Assembly: GCF_023715615.1 (NCBI RefSeq) | Contig: NZ_JAMBOM010000001.1 | Coordinates: 124,001-188,000, forward strand | Source: Sporosarcina aquimarina | Lineage (GTDB): Bacteria; Bacillota; Bacilli; Bacillales_A; Planococcaceae | Length of the DNA: 64,000 bases | Direction of reading: 5' to 3' | Part shown: piece after piece, positions 52,810-61,897 of the stretch | Layout of the letters: every line of letters begins with the position of its first letter | Position numbering within the stretch: position 1 is the first letter of the stretch | The notes under the pieces: generated by a model | Database searches by the model: none | Told to the model about the DNA's origin: nothing | What the model saw: the letters and a program-made list of their open reading frames with translations, nothing else | Program-made: the position numbers and the translations under genes

Positions 52810-53249
52810 GTGCTCATAAATCGTGGAAAGTGATCATAACTTCTGGAAAGTGCTCATAAATCGCGGAAAGTGATCATAACTTCTGGGAAGTGCTCATAAA
52901 TCGCGGAAAGTGATCATAACTTCTGGGAAGTGCTCATAAATCGCGGAAAGTGATCATAACTACTGGAAAGTGCTCATAAATCGCGAAAAGTGATCATAAC
53001 CCCTGGGAAGTGCTCATAAATCGCTGAAAGTGATCATAACTTCTCGGAAGTGCTCATAAATCGCTGAAAGTGATCATAACTACTGGAAAGTGCTCATAAA
53101 TCGCGAAAAGTGATCATAACTTCTGGGAAGTGCTCATAAATCGCTGAAAGTGATCATAACTTCTGGGAAGTGCTCATAAATCGCGGAAAGTGATCATAAC
53201 TTCTGGAAAGTGCTCATAAATCGCGAAAAGTGATCATAACCCGCAAAAA
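52810..53249. repeat. family B array B5: 22 strictly alternating units of 20 bp
   Basis: From 52810 to 53230 there are 22 cores GTG(C/A)TCATAA, each exactly 20 bp after the last, alternating C, A, C, A without exception. C-type units continue AATCGCGGAAA or AATCGCTGAAA, A-type units ACTTCTGGAAA or ACCCCTGGGAA. A final degenerate unit lies at 53250. TGATCA, a GATC-containing palindrome, thus recurs every 40 bp. It fills the space between the convergent NERD and hemQ genes. Confidence 0.96.
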
Positions 53250-53285
53250 AATACTCATAATCCCCAGAAAACTACCCACCCCTAT

Positions 53286-53317
53286 AAAAAAACGCCCCGG
53301 GAATTCCCCAAGGGCGG
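53286..53317 (-). terminator. terminator of hemQ
   Basis: On the minus strand CCGCCC...GGGGCG forms a hairpin around GGGAATTCCC and is followed by TTTTTTT, about 20 bp after the stop. Confidence 0.8.
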
Positions 53318-53336
53318 CTCACATGCTAATCTACCT

Positions 53337-54089
53337 TCACACCGTGAAGAAATCAGCGCGTGTGTCATCTTGTAAAATGGTTCCCACGAAGAACTCGCCG
53401 AACTCGCTGTAGCGCGCGCTCACTTCGTCAAAACGCATTTCATAGATTAATTTCTTGAACTGAAGCACATCGTCCGCGAATAGCGTAACACCCCACTCAT
53501 GGTCGTCGAAACCGACAGAACCGGAGATGATTTGCTTCACTTTGCCAGCGTAGCTGCGACCAATCAAGCCGTGGCTGCGCATCATTTCTTTACGGACATC
53601 CATGTCAAGCATGTACCAGTTGACGTCGCCTTCGCGCTTCTTGTCCATTGGGTAGAAGCAGACGTATTGGCTGCGTGGAAGTTCAGGATACAAACGTCCG
53701 CGAACGTATGGATTCTGGTATGGATCTTCATCAGAATCTCCGCCAGCTAAGTAGTTAGAGAGTTCCACTACGGATACGTACGAATACGCAGGAAGAGTAA
53801 AGTCTGCGATCGTGAGTTTATTGAATTCAGCTTCAAGCTGTTGCAATTCGTCCATAGTTGGGCGCAACGTCATGAGCATGAAATCGGCTTTTTGACCGAC
53901 GATTGTATAAAATGCATGGCTGCCTGTTTTGTTTTCATCTGCTACGTTCAACTTGTCTAGAAACGCAACGAACTCGTCAACCGCGTGCTGGCGCTCTTCT
54001 TTGGAAATGAGTTTCCAAGAGGTCCAGTCCATAGTACGGAAGTCGTGTAATACATACCAGCCATCCAGCGTTTGTGCTGCTTCAATCAT
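53337..54089 (-). CDS. hemQ: coproheme decarboxylase (HemQ/ChdC)
   Basis: 250 aa, ATG with AAAGGAG upstream. The chlorite-dismutase-like fold starts [19 protein letters not shown] and has the catalytic Tyr 146 in YVCFYPM and the proximal His 173 in MRSHGLIGR, matching Tyr145 and His172 of known Bacillales enzymes. It converts coproheme to haem b, the last step of the coproporphyrin-dependent pathway. In B. subtilis the pta gene lies next to hemQ; here lipL follows directly. Confidence 0.97.
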   Translation of the reverse strand: MIEAAQTLDGWYVLHDFRTMDWTSWKLISKEERQHAVDEFVAFLDKLNVADENKTGSHAFYTIVGQKADFMLMTLRPTMDELQQLEAEFNKLTIADFTLPAYSYVSVVELSNYLAGGDSDEDPYQNPYVRGRLYPELPRSQYVCFYPMDKKREGDVNWYMLDMDVRKEMMRSHGLIGRSYAGKVKQIISGSVGFDDHEWGVTLFADDVLQFKKLIYEMRFDEVSARYSEFGEFFVGTILQDDTRADFFTV

Positions 54090-54306
54090 GAGAAATCGAA
54101 CTCCTTTAAATTGAGATTCGTACGGGTGGACGGAGAAAAACTCCGAGGCAGCCGTTCTTTTCTCAGTGTACCATAATGGGCAACCTCAATTCAGCCAGGA
54201 CACTGGATGTCATGAATTCGACACTACACTTCGAGTGGAAGAGGGATGAATTGTGGTGTAGACTGAGGATAATCAAACTAAAACTTTCACATACAGGAGT
54301 CTACTT

Positions 54307-55149
54307 ATGACAGCAATTGAATCCTATTTATCCATACCGACATGGCGTTATATAGATGAATCCCTATCAGCTAAAAGTCGATCTGCATTAGAATCATTCG
54401 CAGCAGACGATACACTTTGCCAGCTAGTCGGGCAACTACAAAGTGCGCCAACCGTCCGTACATGGGTACACGATCATACAATTGTTCTAGGTGTTCAGGA
54501 TCATCGACTCCCACATCTAGAACGTGCATTACCAGCCATCCACGAGGCAGGATATAAAACCATCGTCCGAAATTCAGGTGGACTTGCGGTCGTCCTCGAT
54601 AGTGGAGTGCTCAACATTTCCATCGTATTATCTGAACAAAGTGGTTCAATCGATATCTCAGTAGGGTACGATGTCATGCTTGAATTTATCCGCATGTTAT
54701 TCCCGGAAACAGGTGACAGGATCCAAGCCTATGAAATTGTAGGATCGTATTGTCCAGGTAGCTATGATCTTAGCATCGATGGGAAGAAGTTCGCAGGAAT
54801 CTCCCAGCGTCGATTACGACAAGGCGTCGCCGTCCAAGTCTATCTATGTATTGAAGGCAGTGGTAGTGAGCGGGCAACACTCGTCAAGAGGTTATATGAA
54901 ACTGGGGTTGGAGGAGAGACGACGAAATTTTCCTATCCTAACATTCAACCAGAAACAATGGCATCGTTATCCGAATTACTTGACCAACCGCTCACTGTTC
55001 AAGATGTCAACTTGCGAATTCAACACCAGTTGAACGTGCTTGCAGAAAACGTCCAGTCTGGCGGTTTCCGTGACGAGGAAATGGAACTCTACACGTTTTA
55101 CTTGAATCGTGTCGTCGAACGGAACGCCAAAATGATTGCTAGAGGTTAA
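54307..55149 (+). CDS. lipL: octanoyl-[GcvH]:protein N-octanoyltransferase LipL
   Basis: 280 aa, ATG after ACAGGAGTCTA. The lipoate-ligase-like fold has VRNSGGLAVVLDSGVLNIS, GSYCPGSYDL with the catalytic Cys 149, and FAGISQRRLRQGVAVQ. It matches B. subtilis LipL, which moves octanoyl groups from GcvH to E2 subunits in lipoate synthesis. Cys 150 is the known active residue there, one position off. It is divergent to hemQ and convergent to rsfA. Confidence 0.95.
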   Translation: MTAIESYLSIPTWRYIDESLSAKSRSALESFAADDTLCQLVGQLQSAPTVRTWVHDHTIVLGVQDHRLPHLERALPAIHEAGYKTIVRNSGGLAVVLDSGVLNISIVLSEQSGSIDISVGYDVMLEFIRMLFPETGDRIQAYEIVGSYCPGSYDLSIDGKKFAGISQRRLRQGVAVQVYLCIEGSGSERATLVKRLYETGVGGETTKFSYPNIQPETMASLSELLDQPLTVQDVNLRIQHQLNVLAENVQSGGFRDEEMELYTFYLNRVVERNAKMIARG

Positions 55150-55161
55150 CGAAAATATAAA

Positions 55162-55198
55162 AAAGAACCGCCTATTTTAATGAATAGGGGGTTCTTTC
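55162..55198. terminator. bidirectional terminator overlapping the end of rsfA
   Basis: AAAGAACCGCCTATT pairs with AATAGGGGGTTCTTT. The right arm covers the last six codons and stop of rsfA, so the gene's 3' end and the terminator stem share sequence. Confidence 0.85.
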
Positions 55199-55809
55199 GA
55201 GATTAAATTTCCGTTTTGCTCCATTTTGAAAGAGGGAGCGGTATGCTCGTCTTCCTCGTTCAATGTAACGAGACGACGCGCTCGGTTCATAATTTCAACA
55301 AATTGCTCATAGTCATCGCGAATTGATTTATTATCTTTTTTCAGACGCTCCACCATGTTTTCAAGCTCATTAACGCGGGTTTGAGCAGTTTTTGCGGTTT
55401 GTTGCCAACGCAAAGCATCATTATTGATACCACCTGAGTGGTGCATGCGTATTAAGAATGCAATCACCGTATCCATAGAAAGGGCAGAAAGCGGAACAGA
55501 TACTGCGCGTTGGTCTTCTTCATTCGTTTGAACCGAGTAAAGAGGGGTCGCACGACGTTTGAAGTCTGTACCAAGTACTCGCAATGCTTGCTTCCGTTCT
55601 TTCTTCGCTTGTGCCAATTCTTTCTCGTAGTCTTGTCTTACCACAGCATTCCAACGAAATCCACATGCTGCTGCAGTTCGGTTTAAAGCATCTCCGACTT
55701 CTTCAAATGCACTTAACTGAGTGCTGCCTTCTCGCACGTGTCGTAGTACCGTCTCTGCCAATAACGTATCGTTTTCTTCCAACCATGCATCTTGTCTAAT
55801 TTTAACCAT
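55177..55809 (-). CDS. rsfA: prespore-specific regulator RsfA
   Basis: 210 aa from the ATG at 55809 behind AGGAGG (8-nt spacing); an upstream TTG at 55815 is badly placed. The N-terminal Myb-like segment (RQDAWLEENDTLLAETVLRH, then FEEVGDALNRTAAACGFRWN) is followed by a coiled coil (~140-190). It matches B. subtilis RsfA, a sigma-F-dependent regulator that modifies prespore gene expression. It supports a spore-forming host. Confidence 0.93.
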   Translation of the reverse strand: MVKIRQDAWLEENDTLLAETVLRHVREGSTQLSAFEEVGDALNRTAAACGFRWNAVVRQDYEKELAQAKKERKQALRVLGTDFKRRATPLYSVQTNEEDQRAVSVPLSALSMDTVIAFLIRMHHSGGINNDALRWQQTAKTAQTRVNELENMVERLKKDNKSIRDDYEQFVEIMNRARRLVTLNEEDEHTAPSFKMEQNGNLISKEPPIH

Positions 55810-55983
55810 CTCCAATGCCTCCTAATAATTCGTTCTCTCTTTCTACTGACAGCATGGACAGCACGCGAGAAATTTATACAGAACAAAAGATTGATACTTT
55901 CATCTTTTTTCGAATGTGCCATTTGCAGCTGTCGAACTTGCTGATTTTTGGTATACTAGATAAACGTTGAACGGAGGTGCGAT

Positions 55984-57282
55984 ATGTCGTACGAGCATGA
56001 GAAACTGGCAGAAGAAAAGGTGTTTAAAGACCCGGTACACCGCTATATTCACGTGAGAGATCGCGTCATCTGGGATGTCATTGGCACTCGAGAATTTCAG
56101 CGGCTGCGCAGAATTCGGCAGCTTGGCACAACATATCTCGTCTTTCATGGAGCGGAGCATAGTCGATTCCAACACTCGCTCGGCGTCTATGAAATTGTCC
56201 GTCGCATCATCGATAGCGGATTCGGAGGACGTCCCGAGTGGAATGAGGATGAACGGCTGGTCGCGCTTTGCGCAGCACTCCTGCATGACCTCGGCCATGG
56301 ACCGTTTTCACATGCGTTCGAGAAAGTATTCGATTTGGATCATGAAAAGTTTACACAAGCAATTTTGTTAGGGGATACGGAAGTGAATGCAGTGTTAAGC
56401 CGCGTCAGTCCAGAGTTCCCGCAACGTGTAGCCGATGTGGTCGGTAAAACGTACAAGGACAAGCTTGTCATCAGTTTGATATCTAGCCAAATCGATGCAG
56501 ACCGTATGGATTACTTGCAGCGGGACGCCTATTACACGGGCGTTCAATATGGACACTTCGATATGGAGCGAATTTTGCGCGTCATGCGTCCTGCAGAAGA
56601 ACAAGTTGTCATTAAGTCAAGCGGCATGCACGCTGTCGAAGATTACATCATGAGTCGCTACCAAATGTACTGGCAAGTCTATTTCCATCCCGTTTCCCGG
56701 AGTGCAGAAGTGATTCTCATTAAGATTTTGCATCGCGCAAAAGCGCTATATAAGGATGGCTACTCGTTCAAACAAGATCCCTTACCATTTCGTTCTTTTT
56801 TTAATAAAACCATTACACTCGAAGACTATATCTCGTTGGATGAAGGTGTCTTATTTACATATTTTCAGCTTTGGATGAAAGAGCAAGACCCAATTCTATC
56901 TGACTTATGTCGTCGATTTATTAATCGTAAGTTATTTCAATATGCCGAGTTCGATCCTGCGAAAGAATATCGCAAAATTGGTCAACTTGATTCATTGTTC
57001 AAAGAAGCGGGCATTGATCCCGAATATTATTTAGTTACGGACTCTTCTTCCGATTTGCCATATGATTTTTATCGCCCAGGAGAAGAAAACGAACGCGTTC
57101 CGATCTACTTACAACTTCCAAATGGGGAGTTGAGCGAACTGTCACGGTCATCCGATATCGTCGACGCCATTTCCGGCAAACGGCGTACGGACCACAAAAT
57201 TTATTTCCCTGAAGATTTACTCGAAGCAGGGCAAGAGGACAATCCTCTCTATAAGGAAATTTTACAGCTAGTAAGAGGCTAG
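55984..57282 (+). CDS. ywfO: HD-domain phosphohydrolase YwfO
   Basis: 432 aa, ATG behind ACGGAGGTG. The HD domain spans residues ~50-210 with FQHSLGVYEI, LLHDLGHGPFSHAFE (H-D pair) and QIDADRMDYLQRDAYYTG. It resembles dNTP triphosphohydrolase/SamHD1-like proteins, and B. subtilis YwfO is a close relative in order and length. Likely a nucleotide or phosphate-ester hydrolase with unknown substrate. It is followed by ywgA after 15 bp. Confidence 0.92.
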   Translation: MSYEHEKLAEEKVFKDPVHRYIHVRDRVIWDVIGTREFQRLRRIRQLGTTYLVFHGAEHSRFQHSLGVYEIVRRIIDSGFGGRPEWNEDERLVALCAALLHDLGHGPFSHAFEKVFDLDHEKFTQAILLGDTEVNAVLSRVSPEFPQRVADVVGKTYKDKLVISLISSQIDADRMDYLQRDAYYTGVQYGHFDMERILRVMRPAEEQVVIKSSGMHAVEDYIMSRYQMYWQVYFHPVSRSAEVILIKILHRAKALYKDGYSFKQDPLPFRSFFNKTITLEDYISLDEGVLFTYFQLWMKEQDPILSDLCRRFINRKLFQYAEFDPAKEYRKIGQLDSLFKEAGIDPEYYLVTDSSSDLPYDFYRPGEENERVPIYLQLPNGELSELSRSSDIVDAISGKRRTDHKIYFPEDLLEAGQEDNPLYKEILQLVRG

Positions 57283-57297
57283 AAAGGAGCGTGCGCA

Positions 57298-57804
57298 ATG
57301 CTTGCGGAACACGCGAAAATCGTTCAGATGATTTCTCTGGCGGATGAAGTCAATGGAAGAAAGAAATTACAGAAGATGGTCTACATATTGAAAAAGATGG
57401 AGTTTTCCTTCGTAGAAAAATACGAATTGCACATGTACGGCCCCTATTCAGAGGAGCTGACGTTGCGCGTCGAAGAGCTGTGCGAAATGGGGTTTTTAGA
57501 TGAAACGTGCACAGACAAAGGGTCATACGTCCAATACACCTACCAGGTAACTGAAGACGGACTTAAGTTTTCAGAAACGGGAGACGCTCCAGTAGCCTCC
57601 CTTGCGCCATGCATCAGCAAGTTGAATGACCAGAGTTCACGCTTCTTGGAACTCGTCTCCACATTGTTATATTTCGATCATTTAGAGCGTACAGAGCAAA
57701 TCGAAAAAGTCCGTATCGTCAAGAATAAATTAAATTTCTCTGATGAAGAAATCGACGCTGCATTTGCATTTATCGCAGAAATGTCAGCCTGTGCTGCCGC
57801 ATAA
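57298..57804 (+). CDS. ywgA: YwgA family protein
   Basis: 168 aa, ATG behind AAAGGAG. It starts LAEHAKIVQMISLADEVNGR and contains KKLQKMVYILKKMEFSF and HMYGPYSEELTLRVEELCEM, matching YwgA; the winged-helix-like pattern has been compared to SocA/antitoxin-type domains. The function is unknown. It forms an operon with ywfO. Confidence 0.88.
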   Translation: MLAEHAKIVQMISLADEVNGRKKLQKMVYILKKMEFSFVEKYELHMYGPYSEELTLRVEELCEMGFLDETCTDKGSYVQYTYQVTEDGLKFSETGDAPVASLAPCISKLNDQSSRFLELVSTLLYFDHLERTEQIEKVRIVKNKLNFSDEEIDAAFAFIAEMSACAAA

Positions 57805-57819
57805 TTCATTCCACTAAAA

Positions 57820-57864
57820 AACCGGATGCGTAAGGGAATTCCTTGCTACATCCGGCTTTTTTTA
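57820..57864. terminator. bidirectional terminator between ywgA and the tautomerase gene
   Basis: ACCGGATG pairs with CATCCGGC with an inner AAGGGAATTCCTT, and there are A and T runs on both sides. It overlaps the tautomerase stop codon. Confidence 0.82.
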
Positions 57865-58047
57865 TTGGTCACTCAAACGTTTTCCACCAACCGCATAATG
57901 ATTCTTCGGCATTTCTTCGATGAATACCACAATGTTTTCCCGTGGTGCATTGGCTGTTTCCATAACCGCTTCCGTCACTTTTTCTACCATGGCACGCTTT
58001 TGTTCTTCCGTACGGCCTTCCAACATCTTTACAGTTACATACGGCAT
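57862..58047 (-). CDS. 4-oxalocrotonate tautomerase family protein
   Basis: 61 aa, starting MPYVTVKMLEGRTEEQKRAM; after Met removal Pro 1 is the catalytic base, as in 4-OT enzymes. The C-terminal EEMPKNHYAVGGK is typical. It corresponds to B. subtilis YwhB, a promiscuous tautomerase, and occupies the same neighbourhood next to ywhD. No aromatic degradation genes are near. Confidence 0.9.
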   Translation of the reverse strand: MPYVTVKMLEGRTEEQKRAMVEKVTEAVMETANAPRENIVVFIEEMPKNHYAVGGKRLSDQ

Positions 58048-58115
58048 ACAATTTCCACCTTCCCATGAATTTCGGTATAGTAGATATACTAACAGATAGA
58101 AAGGGGTTTGCGGAA

Positions 58116-58646
58116 ATGGCAGACGAACAAAAACCGAAACAAAAGTTAGGATTCACAATTATAAAGAACGACCCGACCGATGGCCATAAAGGATTTGGCA
58201 TCGGATCGCTATCGTTGGAAAACATCACACCCGTCATGGTTGACACACAAGAAGAACTCGCTTCCATCGAAATTGGCGCAATGCATGCGAAAAGCGATAT
58301 TGAGCGGGGGATCAAGTTCACAACAAATCGAGAAGACTCTGAAGGCGGCAAGCTCTACTGGCTCGTCTGGGTCACGATTGATTTCAATGAAAACGGACCG
58401 TATTATGCGGGAGTTACGTCTTGTGAAATGATTGTCAACCGCGAAAAACGTCGTGGATATAAGGTGCTCGCAGATCACGTGAATTTGATGGATAAATCGA
58501 TGAAGCGCCGCATTATCGTCGACAAAATGGATGAAAAGTCCAAAAAAGTTTTAGCTGACTTCCTTAAAACGCACAATGTAGATATGTGGAACAACAGTGA
58601 ACCGAAACTGCACATCGATCTCAGTAAATCCACCCCGCATTTATGA
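58116..58646 (+). CDS. ywhD: YwhD family protein
   Basis: 176 aa from the ATG at 58116 behind AAGGGG; the in-frame start at 58065 lies in the intergenic region. KQKLGFTIIKNDPTDGHKGFG, SLENITPVM and AMHAKSDIERGIKFT match YwhD. Function unknown. It is a single gene divergent from the tautomerase. Confidence 0.9.
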   Translation: MADEQKPKQKLGFTIIKNDPTDGHKGFGIGSLSLENITPVMVDTQEELASIEIGAMHAKSDIERGIKFTTNREDSEGGKLYWLVWVTIDFNENGPYYAGVTSCEMIVNREKRRGYKVLADHVNLMDKSMKRRIIVDKMDEKSKKVLADFLKTHNVDMWNNSEPKLHIDLSKSTPHL

Positions 58647-58760
58647 AATAGGTCGAAAAATCACTAAAAATCAACAATCGGTAGTTGAATGTCACGACAA
58701 AACGAAGTAAACTAAAGTTAGCTTGCAATTGCTAAGCTAGGACACTCGGGTTCGCCCGAC

Positions 58761-58806
58761 AAAAAAGCTTCCCGCCCGTTAGACCCAACAGGCAGGAAGC
58801 TTTTTT
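58761..58806 (+). terminator. terminator downstream of ywhD
   Basis: AAAAAAGCTTCC-C-GCC pairs with GGC-A-GGAAGCTTTTTT, about 115 bp after the stop. Confidence 0.85.
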
Positions 58807-58907
58807 CGTTGTGAACAGGAAGTTTTTTCTATTGAAAAGGCGTGAAGCGTTCTAGCGGCTCATGCTAAGCTTAATCAATTGCGTATGGGCACGTCTCGGG
58901 GAACCAA

Positions 58908-59222
58908 TCCGCTCGTTCCACGTACGCCCCCCCTCGTATCAGAGGGCGACCCGCTCGTTCCCGCGAGTCACCCGCTCGTTTTCGCGAGCGACCCGCTCGT
59001 TCCCGCGAGCGACCCGCTCGTTACCGAGTGCAACCCGCTCGTTTTCGCGATCCACCCGCTCGTTACCACGTGCGACCCGCTCGTTCCCGCGAGGAACCCG
59101 CCCGTTTCCATGATCCACCCGCTCGTTCCCACGTGCGACCCGCTCGTTAGCGCGGGAAACCCGCCCGTTCCCGAGTGCAACCCGCTCGTTTCCCCGGGTA
59201 ACCCGCTCGTTCAAAAAGGATC
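58908..59222. repeat. family A array A2: 15 units in exact 21-bp register
   Basis: Units with CCCGCTCGTT (or CCCGCCCGTT) begin at 58908, 58929, 58950 and every 21 bp to 59202 with no indel. The remaining 11 bases vary more than in A1, with recurring CGCGAGCGA, CGAGTGCAA, CCACGTGCGA and CGCGATCCA tails. It lies between ywhD and the convergent end of the PBP gene. Frames stay open on both strands, but no ribosome binding site or homologue supports coding. Confidence 0.93.
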
Positions 59223-59238
59223 CTCTCTCATTCCAACA

Positions 59239-61296
59239 TCACTCAAAAAACGAAAATGGGAACAACTCGAATTCCTTCTCTTTCTTGGAACCGGTCATCC
59301 GTGACTCTCGCAACGTTTTATCTGTGCAGAGTTGCTTCGGGACATCCTTCTCTTTCATATAAACAAGCCGCTGCTTACTGCACCCTTCAACCGCCAATCC
59401 GCCCGTTTCGATGTCTACAGTCACGCCCTTCACGCCCTTGGGAGGAAGAAAGGGTTCAGAAAGCAATCCTTCATGAGCACCTTCCATAAACTCAATCCAA
59501 ATCTGCTTCGACACAGATTTATCGATTGCATTTTCTAACTGTTTCCCGATGTCATAGCCTGTCCATATACCCGCAGTCAGCGTTGGTGAATAACCAATCA
59601 AATATTGATCGGATATCGTCGTTCCTGACTTAGCGGCATAAGGACGAGATTGCTTCGCTCGCATTGAAATTCCTGTAGAAGTTAAATAGTCATTGAATAC
59701 AGGGTCAAACATGCCGGTCATTAAATGCGTCAACACAAACGCATTCTGCTCTGTCATTGCCCGCTTTTTCGTTTGTTCAGGATGCTCGTATACAAGTTTT
59801 CCACGAGAATCTTCAATGGATAAAATCATCACGGGTTTCACTTTCTTTCCGCCAGAGGCGATTCGATTATACGCACCCGTCATTTCAAATAGCGTCACAG
59901 AAGACGTCCCGAGTGCTACCGCAGGAGATTCCGGAAACTTCACATTGATTCCTAGGTTTTTCGCCATTGCATTGTACTTTTTGTATCCGACCTCTTCCAG
60001 CGTTTTCACGGCGTAAATGTTGTCCGACACCGCAACCGCCTGAGCGAGCGAAATCGGATGATCCCCGAACTTGCCGTTCACGTTGCTCGGTTCATACGAA
60101 GAACGACCGTCATCATAAGTGAAAATTGTTCGCTCTGTCGAAATATACGTAAGGGGACTAAACCCATCTTCCAATGCAGCCGCATACAAAATGGGTTTCA
60201 TCGCAGAGCCTGGTTGCCGCTTCGCCTGGGTCACCCGGTTATAGGGGCTACCGGCAAAACTCCGGCCACCAACCATTGCCGTCACTTCACCTGTCTCGGG
60301 TTTCATCGCAACGAATCCGATCTGCAACTCATTTTCAGGCATCCTGTCCGCAATAACCTCTTCAGCGGTCTTCTGATGCTTCAGGTCAAGTGTCGTCTTA
60401 ATGGTCCATCCGCCTTCAGCAGGGTACCGTCCTTTGTCGGTCAAGATTTTTTCTGCCTCTTGCCACACCTCATTCAAAAAATAGGGGGCGACATCTTTAG
60501 AACTTGTCCAATCTTCGGCTTTAAGCGCTAGGGTCTGGTCTGCAGCTCGATCTTTTTGCTCGGAGGATATGAACCCTTGTTCTTCCATTAATCGCAAAAC
60601 AATTTTTCTTCGATCTGTAGATTTTTCTAAATTTGCTACCGGGGAATAAATCGAAGGACCTTTCGGAATTGCTGCAATCGTGGCGGCTTCTTCCAACGTC
60701 AGTTCACTCGCTGATTTCGCAAAGAAATACCGACTTGCCGCTTCTACACCATACATTCCATGCCCAAAATAGACTGTATTCAAGTAGCCTTCTAAAATCT
60801 TTTCTTTATCGTAAAACAACTCCATCCGATACGCGTAGAGCGCTTCGTTTGCCTTGCGGGTCCATGACTTTTCGTTAGATAAATACAAATTCCGCGCATA
60901 CTGTTGCGTAATCGTACTTGCACCTTCTACTTTTCGACGAGCCTTCACGTCTTTCAGCACTGCGCCGCCAATCCGTTTGTAGTCAAACCCGTTATGCTTA
61001 TAGAAGTTTTTATCCTCTACTGCAATGAACGCGTCAACAAGGGAAGGGGACATCTCGTCAATAGCGACCCAGTAACGACGCTCTCCTGAAAAACGATCAC
61101 CGATTTCCTTATCATTACGGTCCATAAAAACAGATGCTTCAGGAACGCTTAATGAAGGCGCGCCGGCAATTTGTGCATACACTCTCAGGCAGACAAGCAC
61201 TGTGAACAGTGCGGTTGCAGCAGTAATTGCGACTAGCCCGGCGAAACGGTACCGTGCTCTACGCTTATTCTTTTTTACATAGTCCGTTCGCCGCAT
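59239..61296 (-). CDS. class A penicillin-binding protein (PbpG/YwhE-like)
   Basis: 685 aa. A basic N-terminus and one membrane helix (residues ~15-38) precede a GT51 transglycosylase (VEDKNFYKHNGFDYKRIGGA with the catalytic Glu, GASTITQQYARNL, PKGPSIYSPV). The transpeptidase has PGSAMKP (SxxK, Ser ~364), VSDN (~422) and AKSGTT (KSG, ~555). It synthesises and crosslinks peptidoglycan. In B. subtilis the sporulation PBP gene ywhE (pbpG) lies next to ywhD and ywiB-argS as here, so the same role is likely. The C-terminal end borders array A2. Confidence 0.93.
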   Translation of the reverse strand: MRRTDYVKKNKRRARYRFAGLVAITAATALFTVLVCLRVYAQIAGAPSLSVPEASVFMDRNDKEIGDRFSGERRYWVAIDEMSPSLVDAFIAVEDKNFYKHNGFDYKRIGGAVLKDVKARRKVEGASTITQQYARNLYLSNEKSWTRKANEALYAYRMELFYDKEKILEGYLNTVYFGHGMYGVEAASRYFFAKSASELTLEEAATIAAIPKGPSIYSPVANLEKSTDRRKIVLRLMEEQGFISSEQKDRAADQTLALKAEDWTSSKDVAPYFLNEVWQEAEKILTDKGRYPAEGGWTIKTTLDLKHQKTAEEVIADRMPENELQIGFVAMKPETGEVTAMVGGRSFAGSPYNRVTQAKRQPGSAMKPILYAAALEDGFSPLTYISTERTIFTYDDGRSSYEPSNVNGKFGDHPISLAQAVAVSDNIYAVKTLEEVGYKKYNAMAKNLGINVKFPESPAVALGTSSVTLFEMTGAYNRIASGGKKVKPVMILSIEDSRGKLVYEHPEQTKKRAMTEQNAFVLTHLMTGMFDPVFNDYLTSTGISMRAKQSRPYAAKSGTTISDQYLIGYSPTLTAGIWTGYDIGKQLENAIDKSVSKQIWIEFMEGAHEGLLSEPFLPPKGVKGVTVDIETGGLAVEGCSKQRLVYMKEKDVPKQLCTDKTLRESRMTGSKKEKEFELFPFSFFE

Positions 61297-61396
61297 CTCA
61301 TCCCATCCTTCTAGACACTTGTTTGAGAGTAGTATGCGAAAGGTCGACGCAAATTAAACGGAAGACTTGGAAAAAACGCATCTCGTCAAGCAAAGA

Positions 61397-61426
61397 TTGA
61401 AAAAAGGACAGTTGGAAGGCTATAAT
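61397..61426 (+). promoter_or_regulatory. promoter of ywiB-argS
   Basis: TTGAAA (61397-61402) and TATAAT (61421-61426) with an 18-bp spacer, 34 bp before the ywiB start. Confidence 0.65.
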
Positions 61427-61459
61427 AGAGAGATATATGAAATTAAAGGCGGTGAGTGG

Positions 61460-61897
61460 ATGGGAACGCAAAATTCGGCGATGCCGGTGAAGATTAAGCT
61501 AAAGTCGGCAATCCAACATCCCGGACAGGAAACCGATAAATATGAGCTCGAAATAGAAGGAACTATCGTTGAAAAAGCAGGCAGTCGATACTTGCGCTAT
61601 GAAGAAGAGCAGAATCGTGAACTCATAAAAACGATGATTAAGTTGGACCCAGAAGACGCAATCGTTATGCGGACAGGCGCCATCCGGATGAGACTCCCAT
61701 TTAAATTGAACGACAAGCGCGTGGGAACCTACGCCAATGGACCACTCGCGATGGACTTGATTGTAGTAACAAAAGCACTTTTCATTAAATCTGAACAAAA
61801 AGCAGGCGAGTTCCATGTGCATTACGACATGCACTCAGAACAATCCTTGCTCGGCAGTTACCAACTAACTATTCACTATGCGGAGGGAACACTATGA
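61460..61897 (+). CDS. ywiB: DUF1934 family protein YwiB
   Basis: 145 aa from the ATG at 61460 behind AAAGGCGGTGA; the in-frame upstream frame covers the promoter. [24 protein letters not shown] and [11 protein letters not shown] fit the calycin-like YwiB fold. No function is established. It overlaps argS by 4 bp (ATGA), an arrangement conserved in Bacillales. Confidence 0.92.
   Translation: MGTQNSAMPVKIKLKSAIQHPGQETDKYELEIEGTIVEKAGSRYLRYEEEQNRELIKTMIKLDPEDAIVMRTGAIRMRLPFKLNDKRVGTYANGPLAMDLIVVTKALFIKSEQKAGEFHVHYDMHSEQSLLGSYQLTIHYAEGTL

Noticed and set aside
52810-53249. CRISPR array
   Set aside because: Repeats are 20 bp without unique spacers, the tails are themselves repeated, and no cas gene is in the window.
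58862-59304. Frames of 70-141 aa in array A2 on both strands
   Set aside because: Same cause as in A1: an exact 21-bp tandem repeat, with no start signals and no recognisable protein.
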